Assembly (NCBI GenBank): GCA_023387235.1
Contig: JAEWIJ010000056.1
Location: 16,036 to 80,035, forward strand
DNA length: 64,000 bases
Direction of reading: 5' to 3'
Source of the DNA: Pseudomonadota bacterium
Lineage (GTDB): Bacteria; Pseudomonadota; Alphaproteobacteria; Rhizobiales; Hyphomicrobiaceae
Of the stretch, positions 8,460 through 17,171 are shown piece after piece. Below the pieces are notes generated by a model. It saw nothing but the letters and a program-made list of their open reading frames with translations, searched no databases and was not told the origin of the DNA. The translations under genes and the position numbers were made by a program. Every line of letters starts with the position of its first letter. The stretch's first letter is position 1.

Positions 8460-10217
8460 TCAGCCGGCCTCCAGATGCTCGAACTGGAGGCGGTGTAGAC
8501 GCGCATAGCGGCCGTCGCGGCGCAGCAGCTCGGCCTGCGTGCCGCTCTCCACCACCTCACCGAGGTCGAGGACGTGAATGACATCCGCCCGCGCGACGGT
8601 CGCGAGGCGGTGTGCGATCACGATCGTCGTGCGCCCGCGCGTCAGCGACTGGAGCGCGGTCTGGATGATCCGCTCGGTCTCGCTGTCGAGTGCCGACGTC
8701 GGCTCGTCGAGAAGAATGATCGGCGCATCCTTCAGAACGGCGCGTGCGATGGAGAGCCGCTGGCGCTGGCCTCCGGAAAGCCGGCCGCCGAGCTCCCCGA
8801 CCGGCGTGTCGTAGCTTTCCGGCAGACGCCTGATGAATTCGTCTGCGTGCGCAGCGCGCGCGGCCGCGACGATGGCCTCCTCCGAGCAGTCCCGCCGGTC
8901 GCCGACGAGGTTCTCGCGAACCGTCCCCTCGAACAGGAATACGTCCTGTCCGACGAGTGCGATCTGGCTGCGCAGCGAAGCGAGCGAGACCTCGTCGATG
9001 GCCTGGCCGTCGATGCTGATGCTGCCGCTCGACGGCCGCCACAGACGCTGCAGCAAATTGAAGACAGTCGTCTTGCCGCTTCCCGAGAGGCCGACGAGGG
9101 CCGTCGTCTTTCCGGCCGGCGCGGTGAACGTCAGCCCCTTCAGGACCGGCGCGCTCTGCCGGTAGGCGAATGACACATCCTCGAAACGAACCTCGCCCCG
9201 CGAAACGACCAGCGGGGCTTTCGGCGTGGCTTCCGTCTCGACAGCCGGCGTATCGAGCACGTCGTAGAGCATCCGCACCTGCACCGCCGAGCTCACGAGC
9301 TGCAGATGGAGCCGGGAGAGGCGGCGGAGCGGCTCGCCCGCCATCAGCAGCGCCGCGATGAACGCGAAGAACTCGCCCGGCGAACGCCCGTGCGCCATGG
9401 TGCGCCAGCCTGCATAGGCGACGGCCCCGGCGATGGCCAGTCCTGCCGCCGTCTCGAGGAGCGGATTGACGCGCGCCTTGACGGCGACGATCCGGTTGTT
9501 GAGCCGCTGCACGGCCTCGACACACACAGTCATGTGCCGCCGCATTGCGTCCTCGAGCTGGAAGGACTTGATGATGCGTATGCCTTGCGCCGTCTCGCGC
9601 ATGGCGGAGATGACTTTCGCCGTCGAGTGCGTTTCGCTGCCCGAGACTTTTTTGACCCGGCTGCTGAGGTGCTTCATGCCGAGAGCGACGCCGGGCCCGA
9701 CAATAAGGATCACGCACGACAGGAGCGGGTCCTGCAGGATCATCACGACGAAAAGACCGATGACCGTGAGAAGGTCCCGGCCGAGGCCGACTGCCAGCAG
9801 GTGCATCATCTCCCGGGCGGCGCGGGCGTTGGTCGAGATACGCGTGATCAGCTCGCCGGAGTTTCGCTCCTGGAAGAACGACATGTCCATGCGGAGCATG
9901 TGGTCGTAGAGGCGCTTCTGCATGCTGGCGACGATCTGGTTGCCGATGCGGCTGAGCACAACCTCCTGGACATAGGCCGCAACGCCCTTGACCATGAACA
10001 GGCCGGCGATCACCAGCGGGAGCCATCGCAACGCCTGCTGGTCGCGCTTCACGAACACGTCGTTGATGACATCGCGCATCAGCCAGGCCGTGAGCGCCGT
10101 GGAGGCGGCGACGATGGCCATGAAAAAGAACGCGAGGGCGTAGCGCGGCGCGTAAGCGCGCGCGTGCTCCTTGAACACGCGTCGGATTGTCGGCCAGGTC
10201 GCGTCTTGAGCGCTCAT
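8460..10217 (-). CDS. MsbA-like ABC exporter (fused permease and ATPase)
   Basis: The 585-residue half-transporter has a six-helix ABC exporter membrane domain in its first 330 residues and an ATP-binding domain at the C-terminus. Walker A is GLSGSGKTT (about residue 376), the signature is LSGGQRQR (about 476) and Walker B is IILLDEPTSALD (about 497), followed by an H-loop IAHRLATV. Homodimers of this type flip lipid A-core, lipid-linked glycans or other amphiphiles across the inner membrane. Its position among glycan genes suggests export of a glycolipid made by the surrounding enzymes, although MsbA proper cannot be excluded. ATG at 10217 is chosen; upstream in-frame ATG codons add only low-complexity residues. 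Confidence 0.9.
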   Translation of the reverse strand: MSAQDATWPTIRRVFKEHARAYAPRYALAFFFMAIVAASTALTAWLMRDVINDVFVKRDQQALRWLPLVIAGLFMVKGVAAYVQEVVLSRIGNQIVASMQKRLYDHMLRMDMSFFQERNSGELITRISTNARAAREMMHLLAVGLGRDLLTVIGLFVVMILQDPLLSCVILIVGPGVALGMKHLSSRVKKVSGSETHSTAKVISAMRETAQGIRIIKSFQLEDAMRRHMTVCVEAVQRLNNRIVAVKARVNPLLETAAGLAIAGAVAYAGWRTMAHGRSPGEFFAFIAALLMAGEPLRRLSRLHLQLVSSAVQVRMLYDVLDTPAVETEATPKAPLVVSRGEVRFEDVSFAYRQSAPVLKGLTFTAPAGKTTALVGLSGSGKTTVFNLLQRLWRPSSGSISIDGQAIDEVSLASLRSQIALVGQDVFLFEGTVRENLVGDRRDCSEEAIVAAARAAHADEFIRRLPESYDTPVGELGGRLSGGQRQRLSIARAVLKDAPIILLDEPTSALDSETERIIQTALQSLTRGRTTIVIAHRLATVARADVIHVLDLGEVVESGTQAELLRRDGRYARLHRLQFEHLEAG

Positions 10218-10324
10218 GTCGCTTTCTGATCCGGGCACGCGCGCCCGCTCCGGTTGCTCTGCGGGCGCCCATCGCGCTGACATTGTACTCAGGCTGCGCA
10301 CTAACCAGGAAAAACCTGTGAAGA

Positions 10325-10338
10325 ACTAAGCTTAGTTG
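10325..10338. promoter_or_regulatory. Perfect 14-bp palindrome, possible operator
   Basis: AACTAAGCTTAGTT is a perfect palindrome in the intergenic region between the divergently transcribed ABC exporter and GT2 genes. It is AT-rich in an otherwise GC-rich setting, as expected for a dimeric repressor site. There is no adjacent regulator gene and no T-run, so a terminator is unlikely. Functional assignment is speculative. Confidence 0.25.
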
Positions 10339-10443
10339 GGGGCACGCCGTGTTCGCCGCCGTACTTCCTCCCTATGCTGATCGTAGAAACGTTAGCCGGG
10401 AGCATGGTGATTCTCAAGCTTCGCTCCAGCGCAATCTGCTCGG

Positions 10444-11505
10444 ATGATGCAGCACCGCACACCGAATCGCGAGATGACAAGATACGACTATTCCTCAGCG
10501 CAGCCGAGGGCGATCGTCGAGCGAACGGCGATGATCGGAAGCCCGACGGTCAGCATCGTGCTGCCGACGTTCAATCGAGGAAACATCCTCCGCTCCGCCG
10601 TCGAGAGCGTGCTTGCCCTCGATGAGGAGCTTTTCGAGCTGATCATCGTCGACGACGGCTCGACCGACAATACCAGGGACGAACTGCGCGACCTGCCCGC
10701 CGACCCGCGCATTACGATATTGGCGCTCGAGCTCAACGCGGGCGCGAACGTCGCGCGCAATGCCGGCATTTCCGCGGCGCGTGCGCCCTACGTCGCCTTT
10801 CTCGATTCCGACGACACCTTCCTGCCGGGCCGCCTGCGCCAGCCGCTGCGGATCCTGCGGAGGCACAGGCACGTCGGCATGGTGCTGTCGGCTTTCACGA
10901 CCGAGAAGGCCGCCAAGACGACCGTGTTCTCGATGCCCCAGCGCGTTTACGCGGGCCGGGACATGCTGCGCCTTGTCGCACGCCGCGTCATCCAGCCGAC
11001 GACGTCGGGACTGACCGTGCGGCGGGATATCCTGCACGCCGTCGGCGGGTTCGATCCGACACTCAACCGCATGCAGGACAGCGATCTGGTCATGCGGATC
11101 GCACAGAAGACCATGGCGGCGACCATTGCCGAGCCCCTGTGGCACAAGCGCTGGCAGCACGACGGGATCTCATCGCGTCGGGAGACGTACTTGCCGGCGC
11201 TCCTGGCCTTGATCGCGCGCCACGCGATCTATCAGGGCGAGGAGCTGGAGACGCGCGACTATCTTCTCGCCCGCCATCTGCTGGCGCTCGCAAAATCCAT
11301 GCACTTCCGCCAGTTGCAGCACGATTACAATCTGGCGCTCGAGCAGCTCGAGCCCCAGCCGCCGCCACTCCTGCGCCTCTTCACGAAGTACCGGAGCTGC
11401 CGCCGCGAGCGCCATCAGCTCCGCCGCAGCCTGCTTTCGAATGACGCCGCGGCGGGCACGCTGGACGTGCCAACGCACTCACCGGCCCACTCCAACGCGC
11501 CCTAG
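10444..11505 (+). CDS. GT2 family glycosyltransferase
   Basis: The 353-residue protein begins its GT-A domain at VSIVLPTFNRGNIL (about residue 37), followed by LIIVDDGSTDNT and, after AGANVARNAGISAA, the catalytic metal motif AFLDSDDTFLPGR. The GGFDPTLNRMQDSDLVMR block contains the family's ED/DD acceptor motif. These are all classical family 2 features. The C-terminal 120 residues are helical and unassigned. It is likely a cytoplasmic or membrane-associated sugar transferase of the surface glycan pathway. The start is uncertain: the in-frame ATG at 10531 would remove 29 residues that do not belong to the fold, and neither start has a strong ribosome binding site. Confidence 0.9.
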   Translation: MMQHRTPNREMTRYDYSSAQPRAIVERTAMIGSPTVSIVLPTFNRGNILRSAVESVLALDEELFELIIVDDGSTDNTRDELRDLPADPRITILALELNAGANVARNAGISAARAPYVAFLDSDDTFLPGRLRQPLRILRRHRHVGMVLSAFTTEKAAKTTVFSMPQRVYAGRDMLRLVARRVIQPTTSGLTVRRDILHAVGGFDPTLNRMQDSDLVMRIAQKTMAATIAEPLWHKRWQHDGISSRRETYLPALLALIARHAIYQGEELETRDYLLARHLLALAKSMHFRQLQHDYNLALEQLEPQPPPLLRLFTKYRSCRRERHQLRRSLLSNDAAAGTLDVPTHSPAHSNAP

Positions 11506-11588
11506 ACGACGCGTGCGGCCCGTTTCCGATTCGGTGATATAGTGCCCGGGTAGCACGGCCTCACCTGCCATTCCGCCCGGGCGCCAGC

Positions 11589-12575
11589 ATGCAGCACGTC
11601 GATCCGCCGCGCAGCAGCGTTGCCTCCGAGGACACCCGGGCTTCGGCCGGCGGCGTCGATGTTTCGCTGCAGCGGAAGCGCTTTCTGATCATTCACAACC
11701 CGATAGCCGGACGAAACCGCCTCGATGTCGTGCAGGAGGTGGCGCGATATCTCGAGCAGGCCGGTGCGGTCTGCGATCTTCGTGTGAAAGAGGACACCAC
11801 GCCTGATGGCGCGATCGAGGCGTACGACGCAGTGGTCGCCTCGGGGGGCGACGGCACCGTGCGCGGCGTGGTCGCCATGCTCGGCGGCAGGAACGTCCCG
11901 ATCGGCCTCATTCCTGCCGGGACAGGCAACGTGCTGGCCGAGGAGCTGCGGCTGCCGCGCACGGCGCGGGAGATCGCGCATATGCTTCTGCACGGGCCTG
12001 TCGTCGCACTGTCGACGGCGAGCATCAATGGCGCGCCATGCCTGCTGATGGTGGGTGCCGGTTTCGACGGCGAAGTTGTCGCGGGTCTGCCCATGGCGCT
12101 GAAGCGTCGAATCGGCAAGCCGGCATTCGGCTGGCCGATACTCACGGTGCTCGCGCGCAAGCCGCGGACGTTCGAGGTCGAGGTCGACGGACGCCCCCGA
12201 AAGGCCTCCTGGCTCGTCGTATCCAACGCGGCCCGTTATGCCGGCCGTTTCCTGCTCTCGGAGAACACGAGCATCCTGTCACCTGGCTTCAATGTCGTGA
12301 TCTCGCGCGCGACCAGCCGCCGCCAGAGGATGCTGGAGCTGCTCCATCTCGTCGCCGGCCGCTTCGAGCGCGCGAAGACCATCGAGATGATGCCGGCGCA
12401 CACCGTGGATATTCGCAAGGCCGAGAGCCTCGCCGTGCAGGTTGATGGCGAGCCCGTTGCAGCGTCGTCGTACAGGATCGTTGCCGATGTCGCGCGCACG
12501 CCGATGATCGTGCCGCATGGTCTCGCTCGAAGCGCTTCGAGCGCTCGCGCCGTCGATCGCGCGCTTCAAGAGTGA
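11589..12575 (+). CDS. YegS/DagK family lipid kinase
   Basis: The 328-residue product has the diacylglycerol-kinase catalytic domain: FLIIHNPIAGRN (about residues 32-43), VVASGGDGTVRGV with the GGDGT nucleotide-binding motif (about 83-95), and IGLIPAGTGNVLAEEL. The C-terminal beta-rich domain includes the usual VDGE segment close to the end. Relatives phosphorylate diacylglycerol, phosphatidylglycerol or sphingoid-type lipids at the membrane; the exact lipid cannot be told. It follows the GT2 gene after 83 bases on the same strand. Roughly 25 N-terminal residues precede the fold, so the true start may be further in. Confidence 0.88.
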   Translation: MQHVDPPRSSVASEDTRASAGGVDVSLQRKRFLIIHNPIAGRNRLDVVQEVARYLEQAGAVCDLRVKEDTTPDGAIEAYDAVVASGGDGTVRGVVAMLGGRNVPIGLIPAGTGNVLAEELRLPRTAREIAHMLLHGPVVALSTASINGAPCLLMVGAGFDGEVVAGLPMALKRRIGKPAFGWPILTVLARKPRTFEVEVDGRPRKASWLVVSNAARYAGRFLLSENTSILSPGFNVVISRATSRRQRMLELLHLVAGRFERAKTIEMMPAHTVDIRKAESLAVQVDGEPVAASSYRIVADVARTPMIVPHGLARSASSARAVDRALQE

Positions 12576-12911
12576 GCAAAGCATTTGCCGGAAACTCTTG
12601 CGTTGTGCTGCCGGCAGATGCGGCAGACCGCAGATAAAGCACGCGTCGACCAGCTCTCAAGTATTTGAAAGAGCCGGCGAAAATCACAGCTTAGAATTGG
12701 CATAACAATTGCTTTCTTCGCGATGACGGGGACTGATCCGCGGCGCCCGAAATGGGAGCGTCGGTTCCTGCGACTGAGGGTCCAGCGCCGGACCGCAGCA
12801 GAGGCAACGTCGCCTTGAACCAGGCAACCGCATTCGCCTGGAGTGGGTCATTCGAACTGTTCGCAGAGCGATACGGACGAGTGGCTAGGTGTCGTTGGCC
12901 TTGGGGTGACC
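12576..12911 (+). other. Leader region before the redox cluster
   Basis: About 336 bases without a convincing gene. The reading frame of the following gene is open from 12843 (GTG), but the ATG at 12912, with GGGGTGA just upstream, is a better start. I looked for an FNR-type TTGAT-N4-ATCAA site and did not find one. Confidence 0.4.
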
Positions 12912-15059
12912 ATGATCACTGCTGCTCGCCGGCGCGAGACGTGTGTCTCGTGCACGTCCCCGACACAGGACTCTGCGGCCTCTGCTGCGTCCGCTCGGCT
13001 GACTGACGACGCGCCCGCTCTGGGCAGCGCGACACCTCTCATCGAAGCGGCACCTTCAGCCGGCAGCAGCGTATCCGATGCCGGCATCGCACAATCATCC
13101 AGGTCCACCGAACCCGTCGTCATCGTCGGCGGTGGCCCCGCCGGCATTCGCGTGGCGCAGGAGCTTTCGCGCCGCGGCATCGATTGCATCATCTTCAACG
13201 CCGAGCGCTGGCAGCCGTACGACCGCGTGAAGCTGACGCCGCTGCTCAGCGGCGATACCCAGCTCGGCCAGATCATGCAGCGCCTGGAGTTTCCCGGCCC
13301 CGGCGTCGTGCAGCTCTACTCCGAGCAGAGCGTTGTCGACATCGACCGCGCGGCGCGTACGATCACCACGCGCGTCGGCCGGGTCATCGCGTACCGCAAG
13401 CTCGTGCTCGCCGTCGGATCGCGCGCTCATGTGCCGCCGATCCCGAACCGCGAGCTGTCGGGCGTCTTCACATTCCGCAGCATCGACGACGTCGAACGGC
13501 TCGTCGCGCGATCGTTCCGCTCGCGCCGCACCGTCGTCATCGGCGGCGGTCTCCTGGGCCTCGAAGCTGCCCGCGGCATGGCACGCCGCGGCACCGAAAC
13601 CTGGGTGGTCGAGCACAGCCCGCACCTCATGCCGCGCCAGCTCGACCGGGCCGCGGGCGAGCTGCTGGCCAGCCAGCTCGAGAAGAACGGCCTCGCCGTC
13701 AGAACAGGCACGAGCGTTGCGCGTATTATCGGCACGGATCGTGTCGAGGCCATCGAGCTCGGCGGCGGTGCGCGCCTTGCGTGCGACACGGTCATCATCT
13801 GCACCGGCGTTCGCGCCAACATGGAGCTCGCGCGGGATGTCGGGCTCGCCGTCGGCCGCGGCGTCCGCGTGTCCGAGCGCCTGCTGACGAGCGATCCCGA
13901 CATCTACGCGATCGGCGAATGCGCCGAGTACAACGGCGTCATCGCCGGTCTGGTCGGCCCCGGCTTCGAGCAGGCCGTCGCCGCCGCGAGCGATATATCC
14001 GGTTCGCCTCTCCGCTATGCCGGCTCTGTCCCCTCGACCAAGCTCAAGGTGGTCGGCATCGACGTCTTCAGCATGGGCGATGTCGAGCAGCTCGACCAGC
14101 GCGCCGACGTCACGACGATTGTCTTTCAGGATGAGACCAAAGGCCTCTATCGGGCGCTCGTGGTGAACGGTACACGGCTCGTCGGTGCGCTCGGCATCGG
14201 TGACTGGCCCGAAGTCGCGAACCTTCAGGAGGCGATCCGCTCCAAGGCGCTCGTCCTGCCGTGGCATCGCCTCCGCTTCCGGAACAGTGGGCGCCTCTGG
14301 CCCGAGCAGGAGCAGGCGAGCGTCCACACCTGGCCGCGGCACGCCACCGTCTGCAATTGCACTGGCGTGACGCGCGGTCAGATCGGCGACGCTATCGCGC
14401 TCGGAGCTTCGACCTTCGAGGATGTCCAGCGCGATACCGGCGCCTCGACCGTCTGCGGGAGCTGCCAGGTTCATATCTCCGCGCTCCTCGGCGGCGCGCC
14501 GGCGCGCAAGCCTCTGCGCTGGTGGCGTCCTGCCGCCGCGGCATCCATTGCGGCGGTTGTTGTCGCCGCCATCACCCTGGCGCTTCCCGTTTGGCCGCTC
14601 GCGAAATCGATTGCCGATGTCGGCATTGCCGACAAACTCTGGCTCGACGGCACCTGGAAGCAGACGAGCGGTTACACGCTGCTTGCGCTCTCGGTGATGG
14701 CCTCGCTGCTCTCGCTGCGCAAACGGTGGCTGCCGGCTGCTCTCCTGCGATGGCTCGGCGAGTTCGCGGCCTGGCGGCTCGTGCACATTTTTATCGGTGT
14801 CTCCGCGCTGCTCGTCCTCTTCGCGCACACGGGATTCCGCCTCGGGCACAATCTCAATTTCTGGCTGATGAGCTGTTTCCTCACGGCAAGTCTCAGCGGC
14901 GCGACGATCGGGCTCACGAGCACGCTCGAGCACCGCATTTCCAAGTCACCGGAAAAGGCCGCGCGGCTCAGGTCGATCTCGCTCTGGCTGCACGTCCTCG
15001 CGCTATGGCCGCTGCCGCTGCTGCTCGGCCTGCACATCCTCAGCGTCTACTACTATTGA
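12912..15059 (+). CDS. NirB-like FAD/[2Fe-2S] oxidoreductase fused to a multi-pass membrane domain
   Basis: The 715-residue protein combines three parts. After a low-complexity N-terminus of about 65 residues, a pyridine-nucleotide disulfide-type flavoprotein domain has EPVVIVGGGPAGIRVAQEL (FAD site) and RTVVIGGGLLGLEAARGMA (NAD(P)H site), resembling NirB and nitrite or rubredoxin reductases. Next is a BFD-like [2Fe-2S] domain with CNC (from residue 481) and CGSC (from about 515). The last 180 residues form about five membrane helices; His residues in RLVHIFIG, FAHTGF and WLHVLALW could ligate b heme. NAD(P)H electrons could therefore pass through FAD and Fe-S into the membrane. The siroheme domain of NirB is absent, so it is not a nitrite reductase. 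A cytochrome c gene follows after seven bases. Confidence 0.82.
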   Translation: MITAARRRETCVSCTSPTQDSAASAASARLTDDAPALGSATPLIEAAPSAGSSVSDAGIAQSSRSTEPVVIVGGGPAGIRVAQELSRRGIDCIIFNAERWQPYDRVKLTPLLSGDTQLGQIMQRLEFPGPGVVQLYSEQSVVDIDRAARTITTRVGRVIAYRKLVLAVGSRAHVPPIPNRELSGVFTFRSIDDVERLVARSFRSRRTVVIGGGLLGLEAARGMARRGTETWVVEHSPHLMPRQLDRAAGELLASQLEKNGLAVRTGTSVARIIGTDRVEAIELGGGARLACDTVIICTGVRANMELARDVGLAVGRGVRVSERLLTSDPDIYAIGECAEYNGVIAGLVGPGFEQAVAAASDISGSPLRYAGSVPSTKLKVVGIDVFSMGDVEQLDQRADVTTIVFQDETKGLYRALVVNGTRLVGALGIGDWPEVANLQEAIRSKALVLPWHRLRFRNSGRLWPEQEQASVHTWPRHATVCNCTGVTRGQIGDAIALGASTFEDVQRDTGASTVCGSCQVHISALLGGAPARKPLRWWRPAAAASIAAVVVAAITLALPVWPLAKSIADVGIADKLWLDGTWKQTSGYTLLALSVMASLLSLRKRWLPAALLRWLGEFAAWRLVHIFIGVSALLVLFAHTGFRLGHNLNFWLMSCFLTASLSGATIGLTSTLEHRISKSPEKAARLRSISLWLHVLALWPLPLLLGLHILSVYYY

Positions 15060-15066
15060 GCCGCGC

Positions 15067-16506
15067 ATGACGTGCAACGGTCCGCTTTGGCTGATCTGGC
15101 TGCTCGCCACGAGTGCGGCGGCGGTCGTCATGCTCGTCGGCTTCTTCTACGGCGGCGTGGCGCGACCGAGCCTCGTCATCGGACACATGACCGATGGCCA
15201 TCATCAGATCGAGCTTGCCTGCACGGCGTGTCACACGACCGCATTCGGCGGCAGGGACGCAATCCAGAAAGCATGCATCGGCTGTCACGGCGCGGAGCTC
15301 GCGGCGGCCAAAGACACACATCCTGCAAAGAAATTTGTCGATCCGCGAAACGCCGATCGATTGGAAAAGCTCGAAGCCACGCAATGCATCACGTGCCACA
15401 CCGAGCATCGCGGCGAGATCACGACGGCGATGGGGCTCACGCTGCCGCCGGACTTCTGCGCGCTCTGCCATCAGGACATCGGCAAGGACCGGCCGAGCCA
15501 CGAGGGTCTCGCCTTCGCGACCTGCACCTCGGCCGGCTGTCACAACTACCACGACAACCGCGCTCTCTATGAGGACTTCCTCGAGAAGCACGCAAAGGAC
15601 CCGGAAATTGCCTCGAAGCCCGTCCTCAAGCTGCGCGCATCACCACCCGAGAAGACCACCGACGCGAAGCCGATCGTGGAGCTTGCGGCCGCGGATGCGC
15701 CGGCCGGCAAGAGCGGCGACAAGCTCGTAGCAGCCGACTGGCTGGCGAGCGCGCACGCCAAGGGCGGCGTCAACTGCTCGGGCTGTCATGCACCGGGCGA
15801 GAAATCCAAGGACGACTTCGCGGCGCGCTGGATCGACAAGCCGGATCACACTGTCTGCGCCACCTGCCACAAGGATGAGACGACGACCTTCACTGCGGGC
15901 CGCCACGGCATGCGGCTCGCTCCCGGCCTGACGAGCGCAATCGACAGTCCCTTCGGGCTTACGCGCAAGGAGCCGCTCACGCCCATGAAGCCGGAGCTGG
16001 CGCGTGTGCCCATGTCGGTGAAGGCGCACGGCACTAACCTCACGTGCACGACCTGCCACAGCGCGCACGCTTTCGAGACGAAGCGCGCGGAAGTCGAAGC
16101 GTGCCTCGGCTGTCACGACGACAAGCACTCGCGCGCCTATGTCGGCTCGCCGCACGAGAAGTTGGCGAAGGCCGAGCATGAGGGCACCGGCGCAAAGGGC
16201 ACGGGCGTCACGTGCGCGACCTGCCATATGCCGCGCACGACGCGCGAGGATTCCGATACCGGCGAGGAGCACCTCCTCGTCGTTCACAACCAGAACGACA
16301 ACCTGAGACCCAGCGAGAAGATGCTCCGCTCGGTCTGCATGAGCTGCCATGGGCTCGGCTTCGCCATCGATGCGCTGGCGGACACCGACCTCGTGTCGCG
16401 GAATTTCACCGGGCGCCCCTCCGCCCGCGTCGAAAGCATCGAATGGGTCATGCGCCGTCTGAAGGAACGCGAGGGGAAGGCCGCCGGCTCGGCAGGCAGC
16501 AAATGA
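15067..16506 (+). CDS. Membrane-anchored multiheme cytochrome c (ten CXXCH plus one CX4CH)
   Basis: The 479-residue protein starts with a single hydrophobic anchor (about residues 7-29) and then carries ten CXXCH motifs, starting at Cys52, 70, 107, 131, 237, 264, 327, 346, 383 and 424. An eleventh site, CTSAGCH at 153, has CX4CH spacing as known in some cytochromes c3. It also has many free His residues as possible sixth ligands. It should be held on the periplasmic face of the inner membrane as an electron conduit. The upstream flavoprotein-membrane fusion ends only seven bases before it and is the obvious electron donor. The terminal acceptor is unknown. Overall arrangement recalls cytochrome c family proteins of the NapC/NrfB or doubled CXXCH type, but I cannot name a family. 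Confidence 0.88.
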   Translation: MTCNGPLWLIWLLATSAAAVVMLVGFFYGGVARPSLVIGHMTDGHHQIELACTACHTTAFGGRDAIQKACIGCHGAELAAAKDTHPAKKFVDPRNADRLEKLEATQCITCHTEHRGEITTAMGLTLPPDFCALCHQDIGKDRPSHEGLAFATCTSAGCHNYHDNRALYEDFLEKHAKDPEIASKPVLKLRASPPEKTTDAKPIVELAAADAPAGKSGDKLVAADWLASAHAKGGVNCSGCHAPGEKSKDDFAARWIDKPDHTVCATCHKDETTTFTAGRHGMRLAPGLTSAIDSPFGLTRKEPLTPMKPELARVPMSVKAHGTNLTCTTCHSAHAFETKRAEVEACLGCHDDKHSRAYVGSPHEKLAKAEHEGTGAKGTGVTCATCHMPRTTREDSDTGEEHLLVVHNQNDNLRPSEKMLRSVCMSCHGLGFAIDALADTDLVSRNFTGRPSARVESIEWVMRRLKEREGKAAGSAGSK

Positions 16507-16540
16507 CCGATCATCCAAGAGGCAAGAGGAGAGACGAGAG

Positions 16541-17113
16541 ATGAAGATTTCGAAGCGTTTGGCGCTCACGTGTCTGAGTGGTTGCGCCGTGGTCGCCGTC
16601 GGCGCAAGCGCGATGGCGAAGGGCATTGCCTACCAGGACGTCGCGGACATGCTCCACGCCGTCATGGAATCGGACCGCACAATCTACACGCGCAAGGTCG
16701 TCAACCGTCTCACGATCAAGGACAAGGTCATCAAGGCGAGCGAATACCACGAGGACGAGAAGGCATTGCCGCTCCCGGCGCAGATGTTCCGCTTCGGCGC
16801 GGAGATGGTTGCGGAGAAGACCGACAAGTTCCGCTACTCGCTGCTCTCGCTGTGGCCCGTCAACAAGCAGAATGCGCCGCGCACCGACGTGGAGAAGACC
16901 GGCCTCGACTTCGTCGCCAAGAACCCGGGCAAAAACTACTACGGCGAGGAGACGCTCGGCGGAAAGAAGTACTTCACCGCCGTCTATGCGGATGTCGCCA
17001 TCGCGCCGGCATGCGTGAGCTGTCACAACGAGCACAAGGACAGTCCGCGCCGCGACTTCAAACTGAAGGACATCATGGGCGGCGTCGTCATCCGCCTGCC
17101 GATGACCGAGTGA
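16541..17113 (+). CDS. Tll0287-like (DUF3365) monoheme protein, secreted
   Basis: The 190-residue protein has a Sec signal peptide (positively charged MKISKR, hydrophobic core, cleavage near SAMAKG). Its mature part matches the Tll0287-like/DUF3365 heme domain: a helical N-terminus, MFRFGAEMV, RYSLLSLWPVNKQNAP, and a single CVSCHNEH heme site near residue 156, ending in KDIMGGVVIRLP. This domain usually occurs as the sensory module of membrane kinases and chemoreceptors. Here it stands alone, so it may act as a small periplasmic electron carrier or redox/gas sensor for the upstream multiheme cytochrome. It starts 34 bases after that gene, with a strong AGAGGAGAGACGAGAG purine tract as ribosome binding site. 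Confidence 0.82.
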   Translation: MKISKRLALTCLSGCAVVAVGASAMAKGIAYQDVADMLHAVMESDRTIYTRKVVNRLTIKDKVIKASEYHEDEKALPLPAQMFRFGAEMVAEKTDKFRYSLLSLWPVNKQNAPRTDVEKTGLDFVAKNPGKNYYGEETLGGKKYFTAVYADVAIAPACVSCHNEHKDSPRRDFKLKDIMGGVVIRLPMTE

Positions 17114-17171
17114 TCTCCCGACCATCCCGCTGTCCATCCAAGCAACACCACTCGATCCACAGGTGCGCAAC

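Noticed and set aside
13095..14933. A 612-codon open frame antisense to the NirB-like gene
   Set aside because: Composition is biased toward Arg, Ala, Asp and Glu without domain structure; the sense frame has clear FAD, NAD and Fe-S motifs.
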